Shown here: positions 17,702 to 26,856 of the stretch, piece by piece
How positions within the stretch are numbered: position 1 is the stretch's first letter
Layout of the letters: each line of letters begins with the position of its first letter
Assembly: GCA_009469675.1 (NCBI GenBank)
Contig: SSSZ01000061.1
Coordinates: 1-64,000 of the forward strand
From: Azonexaceae bacterium
GTDB lineage: Bacteria > Pseudomonadota > Gammaproteobacteria > Burkholderiales > Rhodocyclaceae
Direction of reading: 5' to 3'
Length of the DNA: 64,000 nucleotides
Notes under the pieces: model-generated
Database searches by the model: none
Seen by the model: the letters and a program-made list of their open reading frames with translations, nothing else
What the model was told of the DNA's origin: nothing
Translations under genes and position numbers: made by a program

Positions 17702-18811
17702 ATGACCATGGAAGAATTCGACCGTCCGCCGCCCGTTGAATTGCCCGCCCCCACGCTCAAGGGCCGGGGCGCCGCGGGCAACGTCGACCACTGCTTCAGT
17801 ACGGAGCGCCGGCAGGCCGAGGACGACGGGTGGTGGCACGAGGAAGCGGCCGATCCGCGGACCCGGCTGCACGTCGATACGGCCAAGACGGTGATCTCCC
17901 ACAACGATTCGCCGGATCTGCCCTTCGACCAGTCCCTCAACCCCTACCGGGGCTGCGAGCACGGCTGCATCTACTGCTACGCCCGCCCGACCCACGCCTG
18001 GCTGGGGCTTTCCCCCGGCCTCGATTTCGAAACCCAGATTTTCCATAAGCCCGACGCCCCCCGGCGCCTGCAGGAAGCCCTGGCGGCGCCGGATTACCGT
18101 TGCCGTCCCATCGCCCTGGGCACGGCCACCGACGCCTACCAGCCCGCCGAACGCCGGCTCGGACTGACCCGGGCGATTCTCCAAGTCATGCTGGAACGGC
18201 GCCACCCGGTCACCGTCGTCACCAAATCGGCGCTCATCTGCCGCGACCTCGACCTGTGGTCCGAACTGGCTCGCCGCAACCTCGCCCAGGTGGCGATTTC
18301 GCTGACCAGCCTCAACGCCGACCTGGCGCGCCAGCTCGAACCCCGGGCCAGCGCCCCCCCGGCCCGCCTGGAGGCGATCCGGCGCCTGGCCGAGGCGGGC
18401 GTTCCGGTGGCGGTATTCACCGCCCCCCTCATCCCCGCCCTCAACGACCACGAACTCGAACATCTGCTTGCTGCCGCCCGCGAACGCGGGGCGCAGCTCG
18501 CCAGCTACACCCTGCTCCGCCTGCCCCACGAGGTGGCCGGGCTGTTCAAGGATTGGCTCGACCGGCATGCGCCGGAAAAAGCCGCCCGGCTGATGGCGGT
18601 GCTCTACGACCTGCGGGGCGGCAAAGCCAACGACCCGCGTTTCGGCAGCCGCATGCACGGCCTCGGGCACTACGCCGACCTCATCCGCCAGCGCTTCGCC
18701 CTGGCCTGCCGCCGCCTCGGGCTGACCAGCGAATGGCCGGCCCTCGACTGCAGCGCCTTCTCCCCGCCACCGCCGGAACGGCCCGCCCAGGGCCAATTGT
18801 CGCTGTTCTGA
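17702..18811 (+). CDS. PA0069-family radical SAM protein
   Basis: 369 residues of the radical SAM superfamily related to spore photoproduct lyase, function not known. The 4Fe-4S motif is Cys85-x3-Cys89-x2-Cys92 in YRGCEHGCIYCYARPTH. Other conserved parts: DTAKTVISHNDSPDLPF before it, ALGTATDAYQPAER, VVTKSALICRD, VAISLTSLNADLARQLEPR, and LRLPHEVAGLFKDWL with RFGSRMHG near the end. The last five residues are QLSLF, identical to the consensus peptide that binds the DNA polymerase beta clamp. It starts 45 bases from the divergent aroG start. Confidence 0.9.
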   Translation: MTMEEFDRPPPVELPAPTLKGRGAAGNVDHCFSTERRQAEDDGWWHEEAADPRTRLHVDTAKTVISHNDSPDLPFDQSLNPYRGCEHGCIYCYARPTHAWLGLSPGLDFETQIFHKPDAPRRLQEALAAPDYRCRPIALGTATDAYQPAERRLGLTRAILQVMLERRHPVTVVTKSALICRDLDLWSELARRNLAQVAISLTSLNADLARQLEPRASAPPARLEAIRRLAEAGVPVAVFTAPLIPALNDHELEHLLAAARERGAQLASYTLLRLPHEVAGLFKDWLDRHAPEKAARLMAVLYDLRGGKANDPRFGSRMHGLGHYADLIRQRFALACRRLGLTSEWPALDCSAFSPPPPERPAQGQLSLF

Positions 18812-18891
18812 GGTTTTCCCCGCACGGCGCCGGCGGCGCGCCTCAACCCGGGTGCGCCAGCCGGCTGGCAGACTGCCGGCGGCCGGACGGT

Positions 18892-19533
18892 TCAAGGCAA
18901 GGCGGCGAGGTAACTGGCGAGGGCGGCGATTTCTTCGTTCTTGAGGGTCGCCGTGGCGATCTGCATCAGCGGATAGATCCGCTCGCCGGTCTTGTCGCGA
19001 TACCGGGCGATGGTCCGCTTGAGGTACTCGGCCTGCTGTCCCGCGAGGCGGGGAATGGTCTCGTTGCCCCGGGCCTCTTCGCCGTGACAGCGGGCGCAGA
19101 GCTTGCCGAAGGCTGCCTTGCCGCTCGCCGCCAGGGCGGCATCGCTCTTGCCGGCGGGCACCGCCAGGCTGCCGAAGTAAACGGCCAGGTCGGCCCGCTC
19201 GTCCTCCTTGAGCACCTTGATGAGCCCCTGCATGAAGGGGTCTTTGCGCTCGCCGCTGCCGAACTTGCGGATCTGATCGAGGAGATAGGCCGGATTCTGG
19301 CCGGCCAGATTGGGCACCTCGGGGCTCTTGCTCACCCCGCCCTCGCCATGGCAATTGATGCAGAACGACGCGATACGCCTGCCCGCTTCGGCCGCCGCCT
19401 TCAGCTTAGCCGGATCGCCCTGCAGCGCCTTGAGTCTCTCGCCAGCGGCTCCCTCCGCCCAGGCCGGCGCCACCCCAGCCGCCACCCCGGCCAATACCAC
19501 CAGCCGACACCAAGCCCTGCATCCTGCAACCAT
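18892..19533 (-). CDS. Diheme cytochrome c4
   Basis: Periplasmic electron carrier, usually delivering electrons from the bc1 complex to terminal oxidases. It has a signal peptide (cleavage after APAWA) and two class I cytochrome c domains, each with a heme-attachment motif, CINCH and CARCH, about 100 residues apart. The distal methionine-containing segments are DPFMQGLIK and YPLMQIATATLKNEE, and each half has a PNLAGQNPAYLL/PRLAGQQAEYLK repeat typical of c4. The ATG at 19533 has a GGGAGG Shine-Dalgarno. Neighbouring genes give no specific oxidase partner. Confidence 0.93.
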   Translation of the reverse strand: MVAGCRAWCRLVVLAGVAAGVAPAWAEGAAGERLKALQGDPAKLKAAAEAGRRIASFCINCHGEGGVSKSPEVPNLAGQNPAYLLDQIRKFGSGERKDPFMQGLIKVLKEDERADLAVYFGSLAVPAGKSDAALAASGKAAFGKLCARCHGEEARGNETIPRLAGQQAEYLKRTIARYRDKTGERIYPLMQIATATLKNEEIAALASYLAALP

Positions 19534-19604
19534 ACTGCCACGACCTCCCAAGGACAGCGGGGCTACCACTAAAGGAATAGCCCTACTAGAACAATGGGAT
19601 TAGT

Positions 19605-20390
19605 CTACTTGCCTAGGGCCTTTTCGTACAGACCCACCACCCCTTCCATCTCCTCCAGGATGCGCTCGCTGGTGGTCGCGACATTGGTGGGCAGGCGCTT
19701 GTCGCCCCCGGCTTTCTGGTTGATCGCCGCTTCGAAGAAAATCCACTGCTGGTTGACCAGGCCGAGGCCGTCCTTGATCGGCTGGGTATTGACCGGCGCG
19801 GCGGCAAGCTCCTGGTGGCCGGCCAGGAAGTCTTTCTTCGCCTTTTCCATTTCGGCGGTACTGGTCGCATCGGCGACGCCCCAGGCGCCGGCCTGGTAGA
19901 ACTTGGCCAGGCGCTGGGAGAGCATGCGCTGGCGGCCGGCGATATTGACCAGCCGGGCGGCGGTGGTTCCCGAATGCTTTTCCAGCTGGACGGTTCCCTG
20001 GTGGGCAAGGCTGAGGACTTCCTCGGACAGTTCGAGAACCTTCTTGCCGTTGGCCGGGCTGGGGGCGCTGCCGAGGAGGACATCCTTGTAGGCAAGCCAG
20101 GCCTTTTCCAGCTTGAGGTAGGTGTCCTTGATTTCTGCGGTCGGCGAATAGTTCTTCAACTCGACCAGCTGCCGGTCGAAAACGGCGATCGAATTGTCGA
20201 GAATCTTGCGCGAGCGCTCGGCGTCGACCTGCATTCCGAGCTGGAAGTAGGCCTTGGCCATGCGCTGGGACAACATGCGCTCGCGGCCCGCCTTGTTGAC
20301 GGCCGCGTTGATATCGGTGATTTGGGCGGCAGCCTCGCCGGCCACGGACAGCCCGAGCGCCACGATCAGGGTGGAAAACAGCTTGGTCAT
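19605..20390 (-). CDS. Periplasmic protein with two PilJ-type sensor domains
   Basis: 261 residues. After a signal peptide ending EAAAQ the protein has two copies of the PilJ/NarX-like N-terminal sensing motif: AGRERMLSQRMAKAYFQLG and AGRQRMLSQRLAKFYQAGA, each followed by a helical hairpin. In PilJ and nitrate sensors this module sits outside the membrane in front of a transducer; here it stands alone, with no transmembrane helix or signalling domain. The ATG at 20390 has a GGAGAGG Shine-Dalgarno. The class II FNR promoter upstream implies strong anaerobic induction. Ligand unknown; nitrate or nitrite is only a guess. Confidence 0.85.
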   Translation of the reverse strand: MTKLFSTLIVALGLSVAGEAAAQITDINAAVNKAGRERMLSQRMAKAYFQLGMQVDAERSRKILDNSIAVFDRQLVELKNYSPTAEIKDTYLKLEKAWLAYKDVLLGSAPSPANGKKVLELSEEVLSLAHQGTVQLEKHSGTTAARLVNIAGRQRMLSQRLAKFYQAGAWGVADATSTAEMEKAKKDFLAGHQELAAAPVNTQPIKDGLGLVNQQWIFFEAAINQKAGGDKRLPTNVATTSERILEEMEGVVGLYEKALGK

Positions 20391-20466
20391 CGATTCCTCT
20401 CCAAGATGACGAAAGGGCGCCGGCCGGCCTGCTGCCTGCCACCCGCCCAGTTTGGGGCAAGGATCG

Positions 20467-20508
20467 AACATACCGGTTTCGCCGCGCCCTGGATTTGATC
20501 GCGATCAA
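20467..20508 (-). promoter_or_regulatory. FNR/Anr-activated class II promoter of the PilJ-domain gene
   Basis: A perfect TTGAT-N4-ATCAA box (20495-20508) is followed on the minus strand by exactly 22 bases and the -10 box TATGTT (20472-20467). This is the standard geometry of an FNR site centred at -41.5. The predicted start is near 20460, 70 bases before the ATG. Confidence 0.85.
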
Positions 20509-20596
20509 GCGCCGACAATCGGGGCCGGATCAGCAATTGGCCCCAAATAGTATGCCGTAAGCAACTCCATGGCAAACGGACTGGCGCGCTCCCGGA

Positions 20597-22042
20597 TCAG
20601 CCCGTGCCGCCCACTGTCAAGCCGTCGATGCGCAGGGTCGGCTGGCCCACCCCCACCGGCACGCTCTGGCCGTCCTTGCCGCAGGTGCCGACGCCGGGGT
20701 CGAGTTTCATGTCATTGCCGATCATCGAAACCCGGGTCAGGGCGTCGGGGCCGTTGCCGATCAGGGTGGCGCCGCGGATCGGCCGGGTCACCTTGCCGTC
20801 CTCGATGAGATAGGCCTCGGACATGGAAAAGACGAACTTACCGCTCGTGATGTCCACCTGGCCGCCGCCGAAATTGGCGGCATAGATGCCGGTCTTGACC
20901 GAGGCGATGATCTCCTGGGGATCGTACTGGCCGGCCAGCATGGCGGTGTTGGTCATGCGCGGCAGGGGCAGGTGGGCGAAGGATTCCCGCCGCCCGTTGC
21001 CGGTCGGCGCAACGCCCATGAGGCGGGCGTTGAGGCTGTCCTGCATGTAGCCCTTGAGGATGCCGTCTTCGATGAGTACGGTCCGCTGGGTCGGGTTGCC
21101 TTCGTCGTCGATGTTGAGGGAACCCCGCCGGTCGGGGATGGTGCCGTCGTCGATCACGGTCACCCCGGGGGCCGCCACCCGCTGGCCGATGCGGCCGGTG
21201 AAGGCGGAACTGCCCTTGCGGTTGAAGTCGCCCTCCAGGCCGTGGCCGATGGCTTCGTGCAGGAGGATGCCGGGCCAGCCGTTGCCGAGGACGACGGTCA
21301 TCTGCCCGGCCGGCGCCGGCCCCGCGGCCAGGTTGGTCACGGCCTGGTGCACCGCCTCGCGGGCGTAGCGTTCGAGGACGGCGTCGGTGAAATAGGCGTA
21401 GTCGAAGCGCCCGCCACCGCCCGCACCGCCCTGTTCGCGCTTGCCGTTCTCCTCGACGATGACCGAGACGGAGCAGCGCACCAGGGGGCGGATGTCGGCG
21501 GCGAGGCGACCGTCGGAGCCGGCCACCAGGATGACCTCGTATTCGCCGGCCAGGGAAGCCATGACCTGGCAGACCCGGGGGTCGGCCGCCCGGGCAAAGG
21601 CTTCGATGCGTTCCAGGAGCTTGACCTTGGCGTCGGCGGGGAGCGAGGCCAGCGGATCGTGGGGCAGGTAGAGGGCGTTCTGCCGCCCCGGGTGCTTGAG
21701 TTGGGGCTGCCGGCCGTCCTGGCCGGCGGCGGCGATGGCCCGTACGGCGCCGGCCGCGTCGTCAAGGGCGCGGGCGCTGATATCGTCGGAATAGGCGAAG
21801 GCGGTTTTTTCGCCAGACAAGGCCCGCACGCCGACCCCCTGGTCGATGTTGAAGCTCCCCGACTTGACGATGCCCTCGTCGAGGCTCCAGGCCTCGGATC
21901 GGCTGTACTGGAAGTAGAGGTCGGCGTAATCGACGCGGTGGCTCAGGATGTTGCCGAAGGTTCGCGCCAGGTCGCCTTCCTGCAGGTCGAAGGGAGCGAG
22001 GAGGAGCGATTCGGCTTGCGCCAGGGCGCTGGCTTGTTTCAT
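20597..22042 (-). CDS. tldD: Metalloprotease TldD
   Basis: One half of the TldD/TldE zinc protease, which degrades unfolded peptides and matures some ribosomal peptides such as microcins in other bacteria. 481 residues, as usual. The zinc motif HEAIGH is at 262-267 within [18 protein letters not shown], preceded by [15 protein letters not shown] and followed by [21 protein letters not shown] and the conserved C-terminal [25 protein letters not shown], which carries the third-ligand region. TldE is not in this window. Its ATG overlaps the stop of the upstream amidase gene. Confidence 0.96.
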   Translation of the reverse strand: MKQASALAQAESLLLAPFDLQEGDLARTFGNILSHRVDYADLYFQYSRSEAWSLDEGIVKSGSFNIDQGVGVRALSGEKTAFAYSDDISARALDDAAGAVRAIAAAGQDGRQPQLKHPGRQNALYLPHDPLASLPADAKVKLLERIEAFARAADPRVCQVMASLAGEYEVILVAGSDGRLAADIRPLVRCSVSVIVEENGKREQGGAGGGGRFDYAYFTDAVLERYAREAVHQAVTNLAAGPAPAGQMTVVLGNGWPGILLHEAIGHGLEGDFNRKGSSAFTGRIGQRVAAPGVTVIDDGTIPDRRGSLNIDDEGNPTQRTVLIEDGILKGYMQDSLNARLMGVAPTGNGRRESFAHLPLPRMTNTAMLAGQYDPQEIIASVKTGIYAANFGGGQVDITSGKFVFSMSEAYLIEDGKVTRPIRGATLIGNGPDALTRVSMIGNDMKLDPGVGTCGKDGQSVPVGVGQPTLRIDGLTVGGTG

Positions 22043-22869
22043 GGCGTGTCCAATCCAATTTTGCGGTGCTGCAGGGCGGGCAGGCTGGCCCGGATTTCGG
22101 CGATGCGCCGGTGGTTCAGGTCGGCGACGACCACCCCCGGCCCTTTGAATTTGCGGTCGAGGATTTCGCCCCAGGGGTCGACGATCATGCTGTGGCCGTG
22201 GGTCAGCCGGCCGCTTTCATGGCGCCCGCCTTGTCCGACCGCCAGGACGTAGCATTGGTTCTCGATGGCCCGCGCCCGCACGAGGATTTCCCAGTGAGCG
22301 CGGCCGGTGGTCTCGGTGAAGGCGGCAGGGACGAGGATCAGATCGACCGGCCCCAGGGCCCGATACAGCTCGGGAAAGCGCAGATCGTAGCAGATCGACA
22401 GGGCGACGCGGCCAAAGGGCGTCGCCACCACGGCAGGCCGGTCGCCGGGTTCGATGAAGGCCGCCTCGTCGTAGGCCTCATCGTCCTTCCGGAAACCGAA
22501 GAGGTGGATTTTGTCGTAGCGGCAGACGCATTCCCCGGCCGGGTTGTAGACCAGGCTGCTGTTGCGCATCTTGTCGGGAACGCCGGAGGCCAGGGGAATC
22601 GACCCGGCGACCAGCCAGATGCCGTGGCGGATGGCGGTTTCCCGCAGCCAGTCCTGGATCGGCCCGCGGCCGAAGCTTTCCCGGGCACGCACCCGGTCGG
22701 CGTCGGCGGCGCCGATCACGGGAAAATACTCGGGCAGAACCAGGAACTGCGCCCCCTGGGCAACGGCATCGGCGACCAGGGCGCCGGCGGCGGCGAGGTT
22801 GTCGCCGACCCGCGGCCCGGAAACCATCTGCAGCGCCGCCAGGCGGCAATCGGCAAAGGCTGGGTTCAT
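22039..22869 (-). CDS. Nitrilase-superfamily amidase (Nit1/deaminated glutathione amidase type)
   Basis: 276 residues with the catalytic triad of carbon-nitrogen hydrolases: Glu47 (LPEYFP), Lys120 ([10 protein letters not shown]) and Cys160 ([13 protein letters not shown]). The [15 protein letters not shown] block and [25 protein letters not shown] match the Nit branch, whose characterised members hydrolyse deaminated glutathione as metabolite repair. Another amide substrate is possible. It overlaps yhdP upstream and tldD downstream by ATGA, forming one unit often seen in betaproteobacteria. Confidence 0.9.
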   Translation of the reverse strand: MNPAFADCRLAALQMVSGPRVGDNLAAAGALVADAVAQGAQFLVLPEYFPVIGAADADRVRARESFGRGPIQDWLRETAIRHGIWLVAGSIPLASGVPDKMRNSSLVYNPAGECVCRYDKIHLFGFRKDDEAYDEAAFIEPGDRPAVVATPFGRVALSICYDLRFPELYRALGPVDLILVPAAFTETTGRAHWEILVRARAIENQCYVLAVGQGGRHESGRLTHGHSMIVDPWGEILDRKFKGPGVVVADLNHRRIAEIRASLPALQHRKIGLDTP

Positions 22870-25800
22870 GGCTGGCCCTCCTTGGGTTTGGCCGGGGCCG
22901 GCACGTCCTGCACCGACTGGCCGACCTTCTCGACCTTGGGATCGCTCCAGTTCCCGGTGACGTGGTACTGGAAGCTGAAAATCTTGTTGAGCGGATTCTG
23001 CATGACCTTGCTCACCACCGCCGCCGCCGCCCCCACCACCGGGTGGGCCAGCAGCAAGGCCCCCACCGAGAGGACCGACCCCAGCTCGGGCTGAACGGTC
23101 ACCAGGACGTCCTGGGTTTCCTGCCGGAGGTCGGCTTCGCCCTTCATCAGCACGCGGGCGGCGGGGCCGTCGATCGCAAGGTCTTCGCGGGTACGCATGA
23201 CGCCTTTCTTGACGTCGAGCTTGCCCTCGATGCTGTCGAAGGCAAAACCTTCGCTGAAAATGTCGCGGAAATCGAGGGTCAGGCGACGCGGCAAGGACTG
23301 CAGCGAAAGCAGCCCGAGGAGCTTGCCCAGCCCCGGGTCCACCTTGGCGAACTGGCCCTTGGCGGCAGCCACCTCCATCTGGCCGGTAAGCGAGGGGTAG
23401 TGGATGCCGGTGAGCGGCCCGTCCCATTCGAGATCGCCCTTGAGCGAAGCCGAGCCCCGCTTGACCGCACCGGGGTAGCCGAGGCGTTCGAGTAGCTTGC
23501 CGATATCGCCCGAAGTCAACTCGAAGCCGAGCCGGGTATGGTGGCCGCCGACACTGTTCCATTGGCCCTTGCCTTTGAGCACCCCGTCGGGATTCTGCAG
23601 GCTGAGTGCCTCCAGGTTCCAGAGCGAGCGTTCGTTCCGGGCCTTGACTTCAAGCCGCCCGAGCCGCTTCTCGCCGATGGTGAATTCGGCGACCCGGATG
23701 TCCATGCCCGGCAGGGAATCGAGGATACGGCTGTCGCCGCCTTCGCCGGCGGCGGAGGCCGGAACGGCGAGGCGCTTGAGGTCGGCCTGGACCCAGCCTT
23801 CGCCGCCGCTGCGCCAGAACACGTCGCCGAGGGCTTCGCGGGTGGACAGCCCGATCTGCCAGCCGCCGTCGCGGGGCCGGAGATTCACCTCGACATCGCG
23901 AAAATCGCGGCCGAAGAGGCGCAGCAACGGCGTCTTGACCGCCATCTGGAGGGGCGGCAGATCGGCCGGCACCGCCCCCGCCGAGGCCCCGCCGTTGTCG
24001 CCGGCGAAGAGGCGCCGCCAGGCATCGGCGTCGATCTGGGGCTGGGCGATGGCCAGGGCCAGGCCCTTGCCGGGCATTTTGGGGAGGGCCTCGCCCAGGG
24101 CCGCCGCCCCGCGGTCGACGACCATGGCGTGGCCCTCGGGCCGGCGCAGGATGTGGGCCTCGGCCACCTTCCCGAGGCTGACCCGGATCTGGTCTCCGCC
24201 TTCGGCCAGATTGCCCTTTTCGATACGCAGCGGCAAGCCCGACGCGGCGTTCTTGTTGAGCGGTTCCGGCAGGCTGGAGGAGACGCCGACGAGATTGGTC
24301 TCGACGATGAAATCGGCGGTTTTTTTCTTGACCCGTACTTCGCCCTTCCAGGCGAGGTTGCCGGAAACGTATTCGAAGAGGGGGGTATCGAAGATTTTCC
24401 GCCCTTCCCGGGCGCTGGCCGTGCCGGCCATGGCGACATGGACCCGCTCGCCCTCGTTCTTGACCGACAAGCGCATTGGGCCGCCCAGCACCTGGGCGGT
24501 GATTTCCGGCGCCTGCACGGCTTTTTCCGTCACCTTGAGACGGCCATTGACTTGGGTCAGCGGCGGCAGGCCGGGAATCACCGCGATCTGGTTGTTCTGG
24601 AACTGGAAATCGCCGCGTACCGCCGTATCGCCGATGCGCCGCAGGGGCATGTCGAGTTCCAGGTCGAGATGCCCTTTGCCGCTCGCCCGCATGTCCTCGG
24701 TGAAGCGGTCGATGCGGTCGCCGACGGGGCTTTGGTCGATGAAGCGCAGGAACTCGGCGGTCGGCCCCTGGGCGCTGCCCCGGACGAGCAGCATTTCCTC
24801 CGGGCTTTCGAAATCGGGAATCTCGACCACCGTCTTGCCGAGCTCGGCGCCGAAGATGGCGCCGCGCTGGGCTTCGATGCGCATGCCGATGCCGAAGCTC
24901 AAGTCGGCGTCGATTTTTTCGATGAGCGGCCAGCCGGGTGCGACGTCGAGTTTCACCTGGTGGGCCTTGGTGGTGATGAGGAACTGGCCCTTGCTCTTGT
25001 CGCGGAACGGAAAATCCTTCAAATCGCCCTTGAGGGTCAGGCGGGCGTCGCTGGCCTTGCCTGCGACGATGCCGCGGCGCAGCCAGTCGCGGGTGTCGCG
25101 GTTGACGACGTGGGGCATGTAGCGCCAGACGGCGGTCCCGTCGGCCCGGTTGAGCGCGGCAGACAGGTCGATCACCCCCGGCCCGCTGCCGTCGTAACGA
25201 TAGGTGCCGCGGGCCGTCCCGGCGGCATCGGGGCTGGAAAAATCGAGGCGATCGAGCTTGGCGTCGAGTCCCGACTTGTCTTTCTTCCAGGTCGCCTTGG
25301 CCCGCATTTCGGCGAAGGCCAAGCGGGGTTCGGGGAAAACCGCCGGGAGTTCAAGGCTGGCGTCCTTGGCGTCAAGGGTCAGGGTACCGCCCTTTTCGTT
25401 GGCGTCGACCTCGCCGCTCAGGCCGGACGCCCCCGGCATGTAGCCTGCCGCCGCCAGGCCCAGGCGGTCGAAACGGGCTCGCAGGCCGTACTGCTTGACC
25501 GTTTCGCCGTCGATTTGCCAGTTGGCGCGCAAGTCGACGATGCGGCCGGCCGGCCGGTGGGTGGTGAGCAATTCGCGGCTGCGCGCATCAAGGGGGAGGT
25601 GGCCGGCCAGGCGGTAGAGGGCGTCGAGGTCGAGCTGGTTGGCCGAGGCGCTGCCGGTCAAGCCTTGGCTGCCCGGCTCCCGCCGCCAGTCCATGTGAAA
25701 ATCGGTGGGCGCCAAGCGCAGGCCGTCGAGGGTGGTGAGTTCGACCCGCTGCCCCCCGATCTCCCAGGAGTCCTTGCCGTAGCGTCCGGATAGCCGGCCC

Positions 25801-26747
25801 CGCATAACCGCCAGGTTGAGTTCGGGCACCGCCGGCCCGAGGCGGATGCGCAAGTCCTCCAGGGCGAGGTCGGCCGTCACCTTGGCCTGGCCGCCGTTCC
25901 AGTCCCCCCAGACGCGCAACGCGCCGCGCCCCTGGGGCAGATGCACGGGGTAATCGACCCAGGCCCGCCAGCCGGCCAGATCGGCGTACTGCAGTTCGAC
26001 GAAAACCTTGCCTGCCAGTTGATCGAGGGCTTCCCCGAGGGAGCCGCGCAGTTCGCCCCGGATATCGAGGCGGGCCGCCAGATTGGCCGGCGGCACCGCG
26101 GAAATCCCGAAGCGGTGCCGGCTGCCGCGGTTGTCGAGGCCGAATTGCAAGTCTTCGAGAACCAGCGGTGGCGCCTGGCGCAGGGTATCTTCCCAAACGA
26201 TGATGGCGTTGCGGATGCGGATATGGGGCTGGGCGAGGAACCAGTCGGCGACGGCGGGATCGCTTTCCCCTTCGGCATCGACCCCGGCAATGGTGATCTT
26301 GCCGGCAGCGTCGCGACGAATGTTGAGGATCGGCCCGTCGACAACGAGCAATTTGAGGGTCGGCGACAGACGCCAGAGGCTTTGCCAGGAGAGGACGCTT
26401 TCCACCTTGCTGAGAACGAAGCCGGGGCGCCCCTGGCGATCGGCGATCGTCACGTCGGAGAGGGTCAGTTCGGGATTGAGGCCGTCCCATCCCGCCTCGA
26501 TGCGGCCGATGCGGACCGGCAGGCCGACCGCCCGGCTGGCCGCCGCCTCGATCTCGGCCTGGTGCTCGCCGACCTTGGGCAGGATGGCATAGCGCAGAAT
26601 CAGGACGGTGGCGGCAAATAGGAAATAGACCGCCACCAGCCCCCAGGCGGCGACGCGCAGCCCCCGCCGCACCCAGGGGCGGGCGAGGATGGGCCAGAGC
26701 CAGCGCAGGCGGCGATAGACCAACCCGCGGGTTTCCCGCCTAGCCAT
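22866..26747 (-). CDS. yhdP: AsmA-like inner membrane protein YhdP
   Basis: About 1293 residues, the size of YhdP. One N-terminal transmembrane helix (GLRVAAWGLVAVYFLFAATVLILRY, about residues 30-55) anchors a very long periplasmic beta-rich part that in E. coli homologues bridges the periplasm and moves phospholipid to the outer membrane. Typical family segments are AVGLPVRIGRIEAGWDGLNPEL near the start and GSVLSVGALLLAHPVVGAAAAVVSKVMQNPLNKIFSFQYHVTG at the end. An alternative GTG start lies four codons upstream; neither start has a clear Shine-Dalgarno. Divergent from glnE. Confidence 0.93.
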   Translation of the reverse strand: MARRETRGLVYRRLRWLWPILARPWVRRGLRVAAWGLVAVYFLFAATVLILRYAILPKVGEHQAEIEAAASRAVGLPVRIGRIEAGWDGLNPELTLSDVTIADRQGRPGFVLSKVESVLSWQSLWRLSPTLKLLVVDGPILNIRRDAAGKITIAGVDAEGESDPAVADWFLAQPHIRIRNAIIVWEDTLRQAPPLVLEDLQFGLDNRGSRHRFGISAVPPANLAARLDIRGELRGSLGEALDQLAGKVFVELQYADLAGWRAWVDYPVHLPQGRGALRVWGDWNGGQAKVTADLALEDLRIRLGPAVPELNLAVMRGRLSGRYGKDSWEIGGQRVELTTLDGLRLAPTDFHMDWRREPGSQGLTGSASANQLDLDALYRLAGHLPLDARSRELLTTHRPAGRIVDLRANWQIDGETVKQYGLRARFDRLGLAAAGYMPGASGLSGEVDANEKGGTLTLDAKDASLELPAVFPEPRLAFAEMRAKATWKKDKSGLDAKLDRLDFSSPDAAGTARGTYRYDGSGPGVIDLSAALNRADGTAVWRYMPHVVNRDTRDWLRRGIVAGKASDARLTLKGDLKDFPFRDKSKGQFLITTKAHQVKLDVAPGWPLIEKIDADLSFGIGMRIEAQRGAIFGAELGKTVVEIPDFESPEEMLLVRGSAQGPTAEFLRFIDQSPVGDRIDRFTEDMRASGKGHLDLELDMPLRRIGDTAVRGDFQFQNNQIAVIPGLPPLTQVNGRLKVTEKAVQAPEITAQVLGGPMRLSVKNEGERVHVAMAGTASAREGRKIFDTPLFEYVSGNLAWKGEVRVKKKTADFIVETNLVGVSSSLPEPLNKNAASGLPLRIEKGNLAEGGDQIRVSLGKVAEAHILRRPEGHAMVVDRGAAALGEALPKMPGKGLALAIAQPQIDADAWRRLFAGDNGGASAGAVPADLPPLQMAVKTPLLRLFGRDFRDVEVNLRPRDGGWQIGLSTREALGDVFWRSGGEGWVQADLKRLAVPASAAGEGGDSRILDSLPGMDIRVAEFTIGEKRLGRLEVKARNERSLWNLEALSLQNPDGVLKGKGQWNSVGGHHTRLGFELTSGDIGKLLERLGYPGAVKRGSASLKGDLEWDGPLTGIHYPSLTGQMEVAAAKGQFAKVDPGLGKLLGLLSLQSLPRRLTLDFRDIFSEGFAFDSIEGKLDVKKGVMRTREDLAIDGPAARVLMKGEADLRQETQDVLVTVQPELGSVLSVGALLLAHPVVGAAAAVVSKVMQNPLNKIFSFQYHVTGNWSDPKVEKVGQSVQDVPAPAKPKEGQP

Positions 26748-26760
26748 CGAGGCGGTCACT

Positions 26761-26790
26761 TTGCCAGGAGCGTAACAAGATCACTACAAT
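26761..26790 (+). promoter_or_regulatory. Probable glnE promoter
   Basis: TTGCCA (26761-26766) and TACAAT (26785-26790) are 18 bases apart, giving a start near 26797 and a 60-base leader before the glnE ATG. The -35 nearly touches the start of the divergent yhdP gene. Confidence 0.5.
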
Positions 26791-26856
26791 CAACGAACAA
26801 TTCGATTCCGATAACGCAATTCTATCCGTTTCGGCGGACCTGCCGCCGCTTCCCTC

